Assembly (NCBI GenBank): GCA_964446585.1
Contig: CAYUPI010000001.1
Location: forward strand, 62,001-126,000
Length of the DNA stretch: 64,000 bases
Direction of reading: 5' to 3'
Origin: CAYUPI01 sp964446585
Lineage (GTDB): Bacteria > Verrucomicrobiota > Verrucomicrobiia > Limisphaerales > UBA8199
Positions 26,741 through 35,393 of this stretch are shown piece after piece. Below the pieces are notes generated by a model. That model searched no databases. It saw only the letters and a list, made by a program, of their open reading frames with translations, and was not told the origin of the DNA. The position numbers and the translations under genes were made by a program. Every line of letters begins with the position of its first letter. Positions within the stretch are counted from its first letter, which is position 1.

Positions 26741-28840
26741 ATGAAAACTCACATCAAGTCTTCCGTGCTAGCCTCCGTGTTGATTGTGGCGCTATCAGCT
26801 CACGCCAAGGTCATTACCGTCAACACGGAGAACAACAAAAACTTTCACGCCGGGATAACGAACCTGGTCACGGCCATCAATCTGCTGGCGGATGGCGACA
26901 CGATCGTGTTCAACATTCCGAACACAACGACGAATAACCATTACCTGGCAACTCCCAATACAGGATATCCCGTAATTACCAATAACAATGTGACGATCGA
27001 TGGCTACACGCAGCCCGGTTCGTCACCAAACACCAACACCATTCTGGCCGCCAACAACGCGAAAATCCGGATCATCCTTGATTCTACGAGCGGCTATGGC
27101 ACGTCCGATCCTGGTCCCGGTTTTGGACCGAGCGAAATTGGGACGCTGTTCATCGAAGGCACCAATTGCCACATCCGGGGACTCTGCATGCTGGGGTCGG
27201 GCGATTTCAGCGCCGGAGGCAACTCGTCGGATTTTTACGCGGTTTCCATCGCAAACTCGGCGCACGATTGTCATCTGGACGGCTGCTGGATCGGCGTTGA
27301 TGTAAACGGCACCACCATTTCCGGCTTTAAGATAGGGGTGGCAGCCTTTGGAGATATGGTGGACGTCGTGACCAACGGCGTCACCAACAGCGTTCCTTTC
27401 TGGCCGAAGCGGACGGTGATCGGTGTGAAAGCCGGGCCCGCCGACACCCTGGGAGCTCGTGCGCAACATAACGTCTTCTGCGGGCAATACTTCGCTTTGG
27501 ATATTGAGTCCAAGGACACCCGCGTCAGTGGCAATTTCTTTAATGTTCTCCCGGACGGCATGCATGACGTCAGTCAGGACGCCGTTCCGATGGAAGCGAT
27601 GATGGAGTTTGGCCGCGGTATCAACAACCTGGTCATCGGCACCGATGGCGACGGCCTCAACGATGCGGAAGAGCGGAATGTCATTGGAGGGGTCACCTTT
27701 ACCGCCGACAATAACATCATTGAATTCTACGGATCGGGGGACGATCCCAGCGCCGCCTTCACCAACGTAGTGGTCGCGGGAAACTACATCGGCGTGGCAG
27801 TGGACGGTGTGACGCGGTTCACCAACTCAAATCCGATCATTGACAATTTCAAGAATGAAAACGGAATCGTCGGGTCGGCCCAGTTTGGCTCGGATTTCGA
27901 CGGGGTCAGCGACGACCTTGAAGCCAATGTCATCAGTATGAATTATCCATTCAATACGTTATACCCCGACCCCGCGAGTCAGACTCCTCTTCCGTCAGCT
28001 TTTCTCAAGTCTGACACAGGAATCCTATTCACCAATAACGGCGTCGGCACGATCATTCCTGGACCCAGGGCTTCAGTCCGCGGCAACAAGTTAATTGGCA
28101 ACAACCTCGCCCCGTTTTCCTACGCCGACGGTTCCGGTGCTTCGCTGGACCGCTTTACCAATTATTCAGTGACCTACATGAGCACTGTGGGGGACATCAT
28201 CCCTTCGTTGTCCACTAACAGCAGCGCGGCACGTTTGATCGGCACATGTGCTCCGCCCGTCCCGTCGCCCGCCGTGGATTTCGCTCCAGCGTTCACCAAC
28301 TACACGAACATTTTCCTCGATGTCTACACGCTGGATCCGGAAGGCTGGACCAATGGCATGAAATTTGCCCTCCAGGAATTGGAGACTTTCGATCCGATGA
28401 CCGGGCTCGCGACTCAGACCAACGGGTTTCCCCAAGGCAAGGCTTATATCGGAACCTTCGTGGACAATGGACCATATGACAGCGATCCGGCGGTCGGGCA
28501 TTTCAACTTCAACATAGCCAGTTTGGGCCTGGTCTCCGGCACGCAGGTAACCGTTACGGCGAACTACTCGGCGGATCCCGCCGGGACCCATCGCGGGCGG
28601 GTCCACACCTCGAACTTTGCCAATCCGGTGACACTGTTGGCGCCGCTTGTGATCAGCTCGATCACGCGAAACGGGACGACCCTGACGATAAACTGGAGCG
28701 GCGGTACTCCGCCCTACACGCTCCAGCGCAAGAGTCCGATTACGGGCGGATGGAGCGACGCGCAGACCGGAATTTCCGGCACGAGCGCCACTGACACGAT
28801 TTCCGGCACTCAGGCCTATTATCGGGTAAAAGGGCAGTAG
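26741..28840 (+). CDS. Secreted parallel beta-helix protein
   Basis: About 699 residues. The ATG at 26741 gives a signal peptide (SSVLASVLIVALSAHA, cleavage near residue 22). The main domain has repeating short Asn-rich strand-turn units typical of right-handed beta-helices: GDTIVFNIPNTTTNN, NNVTIDGYTQPGS, CHIRGLCMLGSG, CHLDGCWIGVDVNGT, TNVVVAGNYIGVAVDG, RASVRGNKLIGNN. A C-terminal ~55-residue beta module (TLTINWSGGTPPYTLQRKS, ending AYYRVKGQ) resembles the end of the BNR protein at 21663. Beta-helices of this kind often bind or cleave polysaccharides; no catalytic site was identified. A terminator follows. Confidence 0.82.
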   Translation: MKTHIKSSVLASVLIVALSAHAKVITVNTENNKNFHAGITNLVTAINLLADGDTIVFNIPNTTTNNHYLATPNTGYPVITNNNVTIDGYTQPGSSPNTNTILAANNAKIRIILDSTSGYGTSDPGPGFGPSEIGTLFIEGTNCHIRGLCMLGSGDFSAGGNSSDFYAVSIANSAHDCHLDGCWIGVDVNGTTISGFKIGVAAFGDMVDVVTNGVTNSVPFWPKRTVIGVKAGPADTLGARAQHNVFCGQYFALDIESKDTRVSGNFFNVLPDGMHDVSQDAVPMEAMMEFGRGINNLVIGTDGDGLNDAEERNVIGGVTFTADNNIIEFYGSGDDPSAAFTNVVVAGNYIGVAVDGVTRFTNSNPIIDNFKNENGIVGSAQFGSDFDGVSDDLEANVISMNYPFNTLYPDPASQTPLPSAFLKSDTGILFTNNGVGTIIPGPRASVRGNKLIGNNLAPFSYADGSGASLDRFTNYSVTYMSTVGDIIPSLSTNSSAARLIGTCAPPVPSPAVDFAPAFTNYTNIFLDVYTLDPEGWTNGMKFALQELETFDPMTGLATQTNGFPQGKAYIGTFVDNGPYDSDPAVGHFNFNIASLGLVSGTQVTVTANYSADPAGTHRGRVHTSNFANPVTLLAPLVISSITRNGTTLTINWSGGTPPYTLQRKSPITGGWSDAQTGISGTSATDTISGTQAYYRVKGQ

Positions 28841-28869
28841 AACCCATAAGCTTCGAACGGACGTCGCAA

Positions 28870-28900
28870 GGCCCGCCGGAAACGGCGGGCCCCGCTTTTT
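28870..28900 (+). terminator. Rho-independent terminator after the beta-helix gene
   Basis: GGCCCGCCG (28870-28878), a GAAA tetraloop and CGGCGGGCC (28883-28891) form a perfect 9-bp GC-rich stem, followed by CCGC and five T. It lies 30 bp after the stop codon at 28840. Confidence 0.85.
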
Positions 28901-28967
28901 CCAAATGAGAGCACAAGTCGTCAAAGCGCCACTTTTCATCTACATGAGGCGCGGGAGGAAGTTCTCC

Positions 28968-31364
28968 TTAGGGTTTTGGTGAGGGCTTGAACTTCGCCCC
29001 GTGGTCCTTCTCCTGCGATAGACCACTCGAGGCGGGGGTATCGGCGAAATCGCTCATCACATGCTCAACATCGTGCCCACGGCTGTTCCACAACATTTCG
29101 CCGAAGTTCGGCAATGCGGGCGAGGTGCGCAGCAGCTTCCAACGGCCCGCAGGATCGTGTTTCCATGTCCACGTAACTCGCTCGTCGGCATGCCGGGGAA
29201 TTCGAACACGGCCGTGATAACCGAACGGTTCATCCCAGACGATCGTTCCGCGGAAGCGGTTCCAGGCGGTGACGCTGATGAGGCCATCGGCCACATGGGC
29301 CGTGTCCCACGTTCGGACCTGAGCCACGACATACGGGATCACCGTCCGCTGAAACCACCAGAGCCACGCCCGACGGACGTATTCGATACTGTAACCGTTG
29401 CTGTCTCGGTAATCTTGGTCGTAGAAAGACATAAGCCGGTCCAGCTCCCTGGCCTCGAACGCTGAGATGAGCCCGCGAAAACTCTCGAGCACCGCTTGCG
29501 CTTCTTTCTCGTGTTGCTTCGGCACGCCGTCGAAAATCCGCCAAACTTCCTGCTTCGTAGGCAAGGACTCGTCAGTCCAGGAAATGTGCTCAGTGCGGCT
29601 CCCCTCTTGCGTGACGACAGCCTGCTCGAGAATCGGGCTTTCATCGGCCGGGAACAGCAAATACTCGCCGAAGTTGACAGTCCCCTCGAATCGCCTTTTC
29701 GCCGCGGTCTGGGCCGACACGCCGAACGTTCCGCTCTCAAGGCCCGGGAGTGAGCAAGAGCTGGCCTGAAGGCCATCCTTGAGCAGTTCCCATTGCGGAT
29801 ATACGCGGGCGCCTGGGATGTGTTTCCAGACGCGATATGAGCCGGCGTCCGTGTTGTTCTGCCAGGTCAGGTGGATGCCTCCAGCCTCCCGCTGGGTGTG
29901 CAAACCGGTCACCCAGCGCGGCAGGTCCACCGCGAAGGGTTGCTTCTCGAAGAGATTTTCGCGCGACTGCATCACGGCAATGGCTCGGCCGCACTTGAGG
30001 ACACAGGCACGGTTGTTGGTGAAAACGCCAGCGGTATTTTCCGTCGGCAGATAATAGCGATCGAGCAGGGCGCGATAGTCCGCGGGCGTCGAGCATTCGT
30101 TCGGCTGAACGACCTTGGCGAAGCGCTGAGTCAAACTTGATGGAGCGCCGACCGGCAGCAGCGGAATGAAGTAATATCGTCCGCCCGTGTCGGGGATCAT
30201 CTCCTTCATTAAATGCGGGAGCAGGACTCCGTAAGCTGCTCGCTCGAGATTTCCCTGACCATTTTCGAGGTCGAGATCCTGGAGCAGCCTGTCGTACTCG
30301 TGCAGAGTTCTGCATTCTTTCATTTGGTAGGCCACCTTGGCCTGAGCAAGCACGTCGTCCCGAGTGGCGATCAGATGCTGATCGATGATCTGGCGCAGAG
30401 TCGGGTAAATCACGTTATCGAAATGCCGTTTATCCGTGAATTCTCCATTCCAAATGTCCTGGGGCGGTTCAATCGAGAAAACGGTTGCGCCCATCAGCGC
30501 TCCTTCGATGATGAACGCACGATAGAGCCGCGCGTATCTCTCCTCGTCAGTTTCCAGCGCCGCCTCGACGCCAAACAAACCGGGGCGAATGAAGTACGAC
30601 TCGCCCTTGGTCCACCACCACCACTGCGGCTCCATGCCCCAGTGTTCGCAATAACCGGCCAGCCACAGGCCGCAAGCAGCCGCTTGCGCCAGATAGTAGG
30701 AGGGAGGGATGCACTCGTTCTGTGGAAGAAGATATTCCCGATATTCGCGGAACATTTCCCGGAGCGGCCCCGACAATTGATCTGCGGCCAGGTGCGCCAG
30801 ATCGGTCTGAAGCTGTAACGAGAGATGCTTTCCGTAGCGCCCGCACAGCTTCAGCAACTCTGCCAAGTAGCGCAGGTTCTCCGGGATCGCCATCTCCAGG
30901 TCGCCCCCGAAGCGAGTATAATAGGCGCAGCGCCACTCAACTACCTGAACCGCTTTAATGCAGGAGAATTCCTGCAGCAAGGTTTCCACCACGCCCAGAG
31001 GTGTGGTCCACTCAGCGGAATCACCAGCCACCTGGAGCACGATGGGGATGTTGTGTGGCTGAACCTGGCGCAGCATACGCCGCCAGCCTTCGAGACGTTC
31101 CTTCACGTCGAGCGACGGAGGATCCATCGTAACGGCGCAATAAGGTCTGATATCCGCCGGCAAATGCTGCCAGCATTTCACAGTCCGTTCGCCCGTGCCG
31201 GGGCCGTAGAGAATGATCAACGGGTGCTCCGGGCTGATGACCAGCTCGGGTGCTTTGCACCCTGACGGCGACGCGGGAATAACGCCCGTTACGAACAATA
31301 AGCTCAACAGCGCCAAAACGAAGATGCTCATTATTCGCCCTCGGCGTGAGTTTTTACCTGGCAT
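28968..31364 (-). CDS. Secreted glycoside hydrolase-like protein (possibly GH98) with NTF2-like C-terminus
   Basis: A protein of about 798 residues. The ATG at 31364 gives a basic n-region and signal helix (MSIFVLALLSLLFVTGVIPA). Residues ~50-350 resemble the GH98 catalytic region by eye (LPADIRPYCAVTMDPP, HNIPIVLQVAGD, LRYLAELLKLCGRYGKHLSL), followed by beta-rich parts including a fibronectin-like stretch (TGLHTQREAGGIHLTWQNN). Residues ~620-770 look like an NTF2/SnoaL-type domain (LISAFEARELDRLMSFYDQD, VTAWNRFRGTIVWDEP, WKLLRTSP). GH98 enzymes release blood-group-type oligosaccharides; the assignment is tentative. It is divergent from a pseudopilin gene. Confidence 0.6.
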   Translation of the reverse strand: MPGKNSRRGRIMSIFVLALLSLLFVTGVIPASPSGCKAPELVISPEHPLIILYGPGTGERTVKCWQHLPADIRPYCAVTMDPPSLDVKERLEGWRRMLRQVQPHNIPIVLQVAGDSAEWTTPLGVVETLLQEFSCIKAVQVVEWRCAYYTRFGGDLEMAIPENLRYLAELLKLCGRYGKHLSLQLQTDLAHLAADQLSGPLREMFREYREYLLPQNECIPPSYYLAQAAACGLWLAGYCEHWGMEPQWWWWTKGESYFIRPGLFGVEAALETDEERYARLYRAFIIEGALMGATVFSIEPPQDIWNGEFTDKRHFDNVIYPTLRQIIDQHLIATRDDVLAQAKVAYQMKECRTLHEYDRLLQDLDLENGQGNLERAAYGVLLPHLMKEMIPDTGGRYYFIPLLPVGAPSSLTQRFAKVVQPNECSTPADYRALLDRYYLPTENTAGVFTNNRACVLKCGRAIAVMQSRENLFEKQPFAVDLPRWVTGLHTQREAGGIHLTWQNNTDAGSYRVWKHIPGARVYPQWELLKDGLQASSCSLPGLESGTFGVSAQTAAKRRFEGTVNFGEYLLFPADESPILEQAVVTQEGSRTEHISWTDESLPTKQEVWRIFDGVPKQHEKEAQAVLESFRGLISAFEARELDRLMSFYDQDYRDSNGYSIEYVRRAWLWWFQRTVIPYVVAQVRTWDTAHVADGLISVTAWNRFRGTIVWDEPFGYHGRVRIPRHADERVTWTWKHDPAGRWKLLRTSPALPNFGEMLWNSRGHDVEHVMSDFADTPASSGLSQEKDHGAKFKPSPKP

Positions 31365-31641
31365 ATTCCAATGCGCATTTGCGCCAACAGCGACCAATCC
31401 TGCTCGAATCTCTCGGAGAATCGCTCCAGGATTCGGCCTTATACACGGCCTTCCCAGCGCCGGGCAAGCTCAAGCGGAAGCGCGGCTGGGGCGGAGCCTA
31501 GAGACGTGCCCGCCGCGCCGGGTCCACAGGTCGGTCACAGGCCTCGCGAGATTTGTCATGGACATTTTCTGCCAGCCGGATATAGTACCGCGAATGGCTG
31601 AGGGATGCGGTGGTAGTCGCGCACCTCACAACGGCAAACCC

Positions 31642-32448
31642 ATGTGGCGCACCACAAGAACGATCAAGGTCCAGAACCGGCCGGCGTCACGCACTTGCCT
31701 GGCGGCTGCTTTCACACTTATCGAACTGCTCGTCGTGATCGCCATCATTGCGATCCTGGCTGCGATGCTCCTGCCCGCTTTGGCCAAAGCCAAGGAGAAA
31801 GCCCAGCGCACAGTGTGCGTCAATCATTACAAGCAATTGCTCCTGGCGCATGTGATGTACGTCTCAGACTACGACGACAAGATCGAGCCGCCGAATTGCG
31901 GCGGGACGGACGGCGCGGCCAATAGCCGGCTGCCCGCCGGCTGGCTTTACAAACCTGGAGAAGCGATAACGCCTGCGCCGTATTCAGGCATTCCCGGGTC
32001 CAACCAGACGAATGGTCCGAGCAAAGGGGTCTTTTTTCCGGTGGTGAAGGACTGGAGCATGTATATGTGCCCGATCCATCGCACGAATACGGCGGCCTGG
32101 AGACAGAGCGGCATCAAGTTCACCAGTTACATGATGAACGGCGCCGTCATCAATGGTAGCGGAAGTTTCGATTGGAGCTCGGGCTCGGTGGGAAAGACCT
32201 TTAAGAACGCGGCCTTCAAGGGGACCGACATGTTGTTATGGGAACCAGACGAAACACAGTCAGGTTACTTCAATGATGGGTCCAGCAGGCCGAGCGAGGG
32301 ATTTTCCAAGCGCCACTCGTTGGGGGCCATTGTTGGCCTGTTTGATGGGCACGTGCAGTTTCTCAAATGGGACGCGTATTACAAAATCCTCGCCGACCCG
32401 ACGAAAAACAGCCTCTGGTGCTACCCGAAGTCGGCTGATGGGCGGTAG
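31642..32448 (+). CDS. Pseudopilin (prepilin N-terminal cleavage/methylation domain)
   Basis: About 268 residues. The prepilin signature AAAFTLIELLVVIAIIAILA begins near residue 22 and continues as the pilin helix; Ala instead of the usual Gly precedes the Phe at the cleavage site. The body has the YKQLLLAHVMYVSDYDDKIEP, MYMCPIH and LFDGHVQFLKWD elements shared with many Verrucomicrobia/Lentisphaera proteins (the H/G-x-DGH segment near the C-terminus). The ATG at 31642 is used; one at 31594 would add 16 residues. Such proteins are processed by a prepilin peptidase and probably sit on a type II secretion or pilus-like apparatus encoded elsewhere. Two small lipoprotein genes follow. Confidence 0.9.
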   Translation: MWRTTRTIKVQNRPASRTCLAAAFTLIELLVVIAIIAILAAMLLPALAKAKEKAQRTVCVNHYKQLLLAHVMYVSDYDDKIEPPNCGGTDGAANSRLPAGWLYKPGEAITPAPYSGIPGSNQTNGPSKGVFFPVVKDWSMYMCPIHRTNTAAWRQSGIKFTSYMMNGAVINGSGSFDWSSGSVGKTFKNAAFKGTDMLLWEPDETQSGYFNDGSSRPSEGFSKRHSLGAIVGLFDGHVQFLKWDAYYKILADPTKNSLWCYPKSADGR

Positions 32449-32505
32449 GCACAACCGTCCGGTGAATCAAAAAAATAGACTGAAACAAAAAAGCCAAAAA
32501 GTGAT

Positions 32506-32922
32506 ATGCGATCCACGAACTTTCAATTGCCAATCGCCGTGCTCGCCATGGTCCTGGCACTGAGCGGCTGCGGCCGCAAGCCGGAAGCTCAGGCCGAAGC
32601 GTCGAAGTCGGAACAACCGCTGGGCATGCATGAGGCACCGACACCAACGACGCCGACGGCCGATAGCGCATCGCTCGTTCCGGGGCCACAGGCTGAGGGC
32701 AATACCGATGTGAATGCTGTCCTGCCGCCGGCGGGCACAAACAGTAACGCTGGAGTGGCAGTGGCAGCGCAAAACCCTCAGCAATTGCCCGGAGTCGCGA
32801 ACACACAAAGCAGCGCTCTGCCGCAAACCACGCAGGCGGCGGCGACTGATTCGGCAGAGCGGGCGGCCATGAGGACACGACTGAAAAAGGGGCCCAAATC
32901 AGCCGCCGAGGTACAAGAGTGA
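32506..32922 (+). CDS. Small lipoprotein of unknown function
   Basis: A 138-residue lipoprotein with lipobox LSGC (around residue 21-24) after a short hydrophobic helix. The mature part is Ala/Pro/Thr/Gln-rich, of low complexity, with a Lys/Arg cluster near the C-terminus (RAAMRTRLKKGPKSAAEVQE). QQLPGVANTQSSALPQT resembles the KMPGVSANQLMAL segment of the next gene. Its stop overlaps the GTG start of that gene by 4 bp, so they are co-translated. Confidence 0.8.
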   Translation: MRSTNFQLPIAVLAMVLALSGCGRKPEAQAEASKSEQPLGMHEAPTPTTPTADSASLVPGPQAEGNTDVNAVLPPAGTNSNAGVAVAAQNPQQLPGVANTQSSALPQTTQAAATDSAERAAMRTRLKKGPKSAAEVQE

Positions 32923-33377
32923 GGTTTAATAGAGTGAGTGAAGTGAAATCGAGCGCGTTTCAGATTTCCGTGGCTGCGGCCACATCGCTCCTGGCTTTAA
33001 GCGGCTGCGGCGGCAAGCCGAACGTTGACGCGGAGGCCGCGAAGGTGGAGAAGGCGTTTCCCGCCGAAGCGCAAGCGGCGCCCCGGCCGGCCCCGTCCGC
33101 CCTGGCACCGGACAACGCCGCGCCCGCTCCCGAGCCGCAGGCTGATGTCAACGCGTCCGTCAAGGCCGCCCTTTCGGCAGTGCATTCGAAGGACTACGGC
33201 GAAGGGGTCATTGCGGTTCAAACCGTGCAGAAAATGCCCGGCGTCAGCGCCAACCAACTTATGGCTCTGGAGAGAGCCAAGCAGGCGATGATGGCGAATC
33301 TGCAGGAACGGGCTGACCAAGGTGACGCCAAAGCCATAGCCGAACTCAAGCGAATCGAGAAAACCCTCTCCCAATAA
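32919..33377 (+). CDS. Small lipoprotein paired with pseudopilins
   Basis: A 152-residue lipoprotein starting with GTG inside the GTGA overlap with the previous gene. The lipobox is LSGC after VAAATSLLA. A Pro/Ala-rich linker precedes a helical domain (VKAALSAVHSKDYGEGVIAV, QLMALERAKQAMMANLQE). That domain matches the lipoprotein at 37433-37810 (NQVVAALQTKDYSKAFLVLQ, NGLLQAAQEKGDFQAAETL). The function is unknown; the recurrent pairing with pseudopilins suggests a shared envelope role. Confidence 0.8.
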   Translation: MRFNRVSEVKSSAFQISVAAATSLLALSGCGGKPNVDAEAAKVEKAFPAEAQAAPRPAPSALAPDNAAPAPEPQADVNASVKAALSAVHSKDYGEGVIAVQTVQKMPGVSANQLMALERAKQAMMANLQERADQGDAKAIAELKRIEKTLSQ

Positions 33378-33381
33378 TCAC

Positions 33382-34278
33382 TCAGTAAGGCAGCGGCTTG
33401 CCATCAATGCGCGCCGAAGTCCGTCTGGCGATCCAGATGACGTCCGGATTCCTGGCGGAATTGATCAGACCGCTTAGTTGCACGTAAGTTACCGGCGGGA
33501 TGGCGCCGGGCCTGAGCCATTTGTGGATTTCGGAATGGCCGTCCGCAAAGGCGAATCCGCACGCATTATTGTGGTATTTTGCGGGCACGTCTATCCATTG
33601 CGTACCGGTCTCCGAGGCCGGCATTTGAACGGCGAAGCCTCCGTCGTTGATGCTGTCCGGGTGTTCATCCGTCATTATCCACAGCAGTGACGGCGGAGGA
33701 TCCGTCAGCTGGCCATCCTTAATGTACACGCGATAGGGTGGATGCGGCAGCCACTGTCCGCGGGGAGCCTTGTCCGTATTGTTCCGGTCGGGTCCGATGG
33801 CCTGGCTCATGGAGATGCTGCGCACTCGTGGATCACCTCTCCGGCCGAAGGTGCGACTTTGGTCTGCGGGACATTTATAGACGCCGGGTGATTTCGTGTA
33901 AGGACCGAGTTTGGCAAATCTCGGGTCGAGCAGGTATAGGATGTTCGTGTTATCGGTCGAACCCGAATAATCCAGCTCGCCCCGAACCCAGCCACCAAAT
34001 TGATTGTCTTCGTTTGGCGGGAACCAGCCGTTGTTATCATCGGGATACATTTTCCAGGCGATCACGATCTGGCGGAGGTTATTCAAGCAGTACGTGGACT
34101 GCGCCCGGGTCTTGGCTTTGGCCAGCACTGGTAATAGAATGGATGCCAAAATCGCGATTATGGCGATGACAACGAGCAACTCAATCAGGGTGAAACCCAA
34201 ACGTGGAACTGATCGGCCCGCGCGCGACGGAAGGCGCTTCCTCCAACTGGGCAAGTGCTTCATCTCGATGCCGTTCAC
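33382..34278 (-). CDS. Pseudopilin (prepilin N-terminal cleavage/methylation domain)
   Basis: A 298-residue pseudopilin. A basic leader (PSWRKRLPSRAGRSVPRLG) precedes the cleavage site G/FTLIELLVVIAIIAILA near residue 29. The globular part has CLNNLRQIVIAWKMYPDDNN, VYKCPADQ and HNNACGFAFADGHSEIHKWL, the pattern shared with the other two pseudopilins here. The start may alternatively be the ATG at 34263. It converges on the lipoprotein at 32919-33377 with 4 bp between stops and is divergent from the ChbG-like gene. Confidence 0.9.
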   Translation of the reverse strand: MNGIEMKHLPSWRKRLPSRAGRSVPRLGFTLIELLVVIAIIAILASILLPVLAKAKTRAQSTYCLNNLRQIVIAWKMYPDDNNGWFPPNEDNQFGGWVRGELDYSGSTDNTNILYLLDPRFAKLGPYTKSPGVYKCPADQSRTFGRRGDPRVRSISMSQAIGPDRNNTDKAPRGQWLPHPPYRVYIKDGQLTDPPPSLLWIMTDEHPDSINDGGFAVQMPASETGTQWIDVPAKYHNNACGFAFADGHSEIHKWLRPGAIPPVTYVQLSGLINSARNPDVIWIARRTSARIDGKPLPY

Positions 34279-34420
34279 GTAATACTTACTCGACCCGCAG
34301 CCTCCGCCGTTCGACGGCGCCCATTCGCAAACTTAGGCCCGACGACCGCTTCTGTAAAGAGGATTTGTCGCAGCCGCAAATGCGTTTGCCGCGCCATCCG
34401 CCAGAGAGTAACCTCGCTTG

Positions 34421-35392
34421 ATGAGATTCGATTTGCCTCGCCAACTGTTGATTCTGGCCCTGGCCGTGCTTCCGTGCACCTTCCAAGCTCTCGGCGCGGA
34501 GAATCGCTCGCTGGCGGAACGCCTCGGGCACAAGCCCACCGACAAATTGCTCATCGTCAACGGCGATGACGTGGGAATGTGCCACGCTGCCAACCTGGGC
34601 ACGATTGAGTGCCTGGAGAAGGGTGCGATGCGCTCCGCCACGATGATGGTGCCCTGTCCGTGGTTCCTGGAAATCGCTGATTACGCCAAGGCGCACCCGG
34701 AGAAAGATTTCGGCATCCACCTTTGTCACACCTCCGAATGGAAAAAGTACCGGTGGGGACCGGTGACTGACCGGGAAAAAGTAGCCGGCTTGTGCGACCC
34801 ACTTGGCTATTTATGGCCTGAAGTGCCTCAGGTGTACGCCCATGCCACGCCGGAGCAAGCTTTAGTCGAAGCACGCGCACAAATTCAGCGCGCTCTGGCT
34901 GCCGGCGTGGACGTCACCCACCTCGACTCGCACATGGGCACGCTCCAATACGACCCGCGCTATTTGGAAGTGTATGTTCGGTTGGGTGTGGAATTCGATC
35001 TGCCTCTGCGCATGGCTTCGCAAGAAACCATGAGCCGGCATGGGCATCCGGAACTGCGAGAGCAAATCACCGCCAAAGGCATCGTTTTCACCGATTACTT
35101 CATTCAGGACGAATTGAAAGAGGAGCAGGCCAAAGGAGTAAAACCCTTTTGGATGGGCATTGTTAAGGACCTCAAACCCGGTGTGACCGAGCTGTACATC
35201 CATGCCGCCCTGGCGGGCGACGAGTTAAAGGCCATCACTGGCTCCTGGCGCACGCGCTCCGAACAGTATGAGCTTTTTGCCCACGACGAAGACATGAAGC
35301 AGCTGCTCAAGGCCCAGAACGTCATCCTGATCGGGTATCGCCCATTGCGCGAGCTGCAGCGACGCGAGCGGCGCGAGGCCGCGGGGAAGTGA
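34421..35392 (+). CDS. Secreted ChbG/YdjC-family carbohydrate deacetylase
   Basis: About 323 residues with a signal peptide (LLILALAVLPCTFQALG). The YdjC/ChbG/HpnK fold is indicated by LLIVNGDDVGMCHAANLGTI (metal-binding Asp pair), FGIHLCHTSEW (His) and VTHLDSHMGTLQYDPRYLEV (His). These are the deacetylase's divalent-metal residues. Relatives remove acetyl groups from chito-oligosaccharides or hopanoid-linked sugars. The exported location suggests action on periplasmic or extracellular glycans. The ATG at 34421 is chosen over the TTG at 34418. Confidence 0.87.
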   Translation: MRFDLPRQLLILALAVLPCTFQALGAENRSLAERLGHKPTDKLLIVNGDDVGMCHAANLGTIECLEKGAMRSATMMVPCPWFLEIADYAKAHPEKDFGIHLCHTSEWKKYRWGPVTDREKVAGLCDPLGYLWPEVPQVYAHATPEQALVEARAQIQRALAAGVDVTHLDSHMGTLQYDPRYLEVYVRLGVEFDLPLRMASQETMSRHGHPELREQITAKGIVFTDYFIQDELKEEQAKGVKPFWMGIVKDLKPGVTELYIHAALAGDELKAITGSWRTRSEQYELFAHDEDMKQLLKAQNVILIGYRPLRELQRRERREAAGK

Positions 35393-35393
35393 G

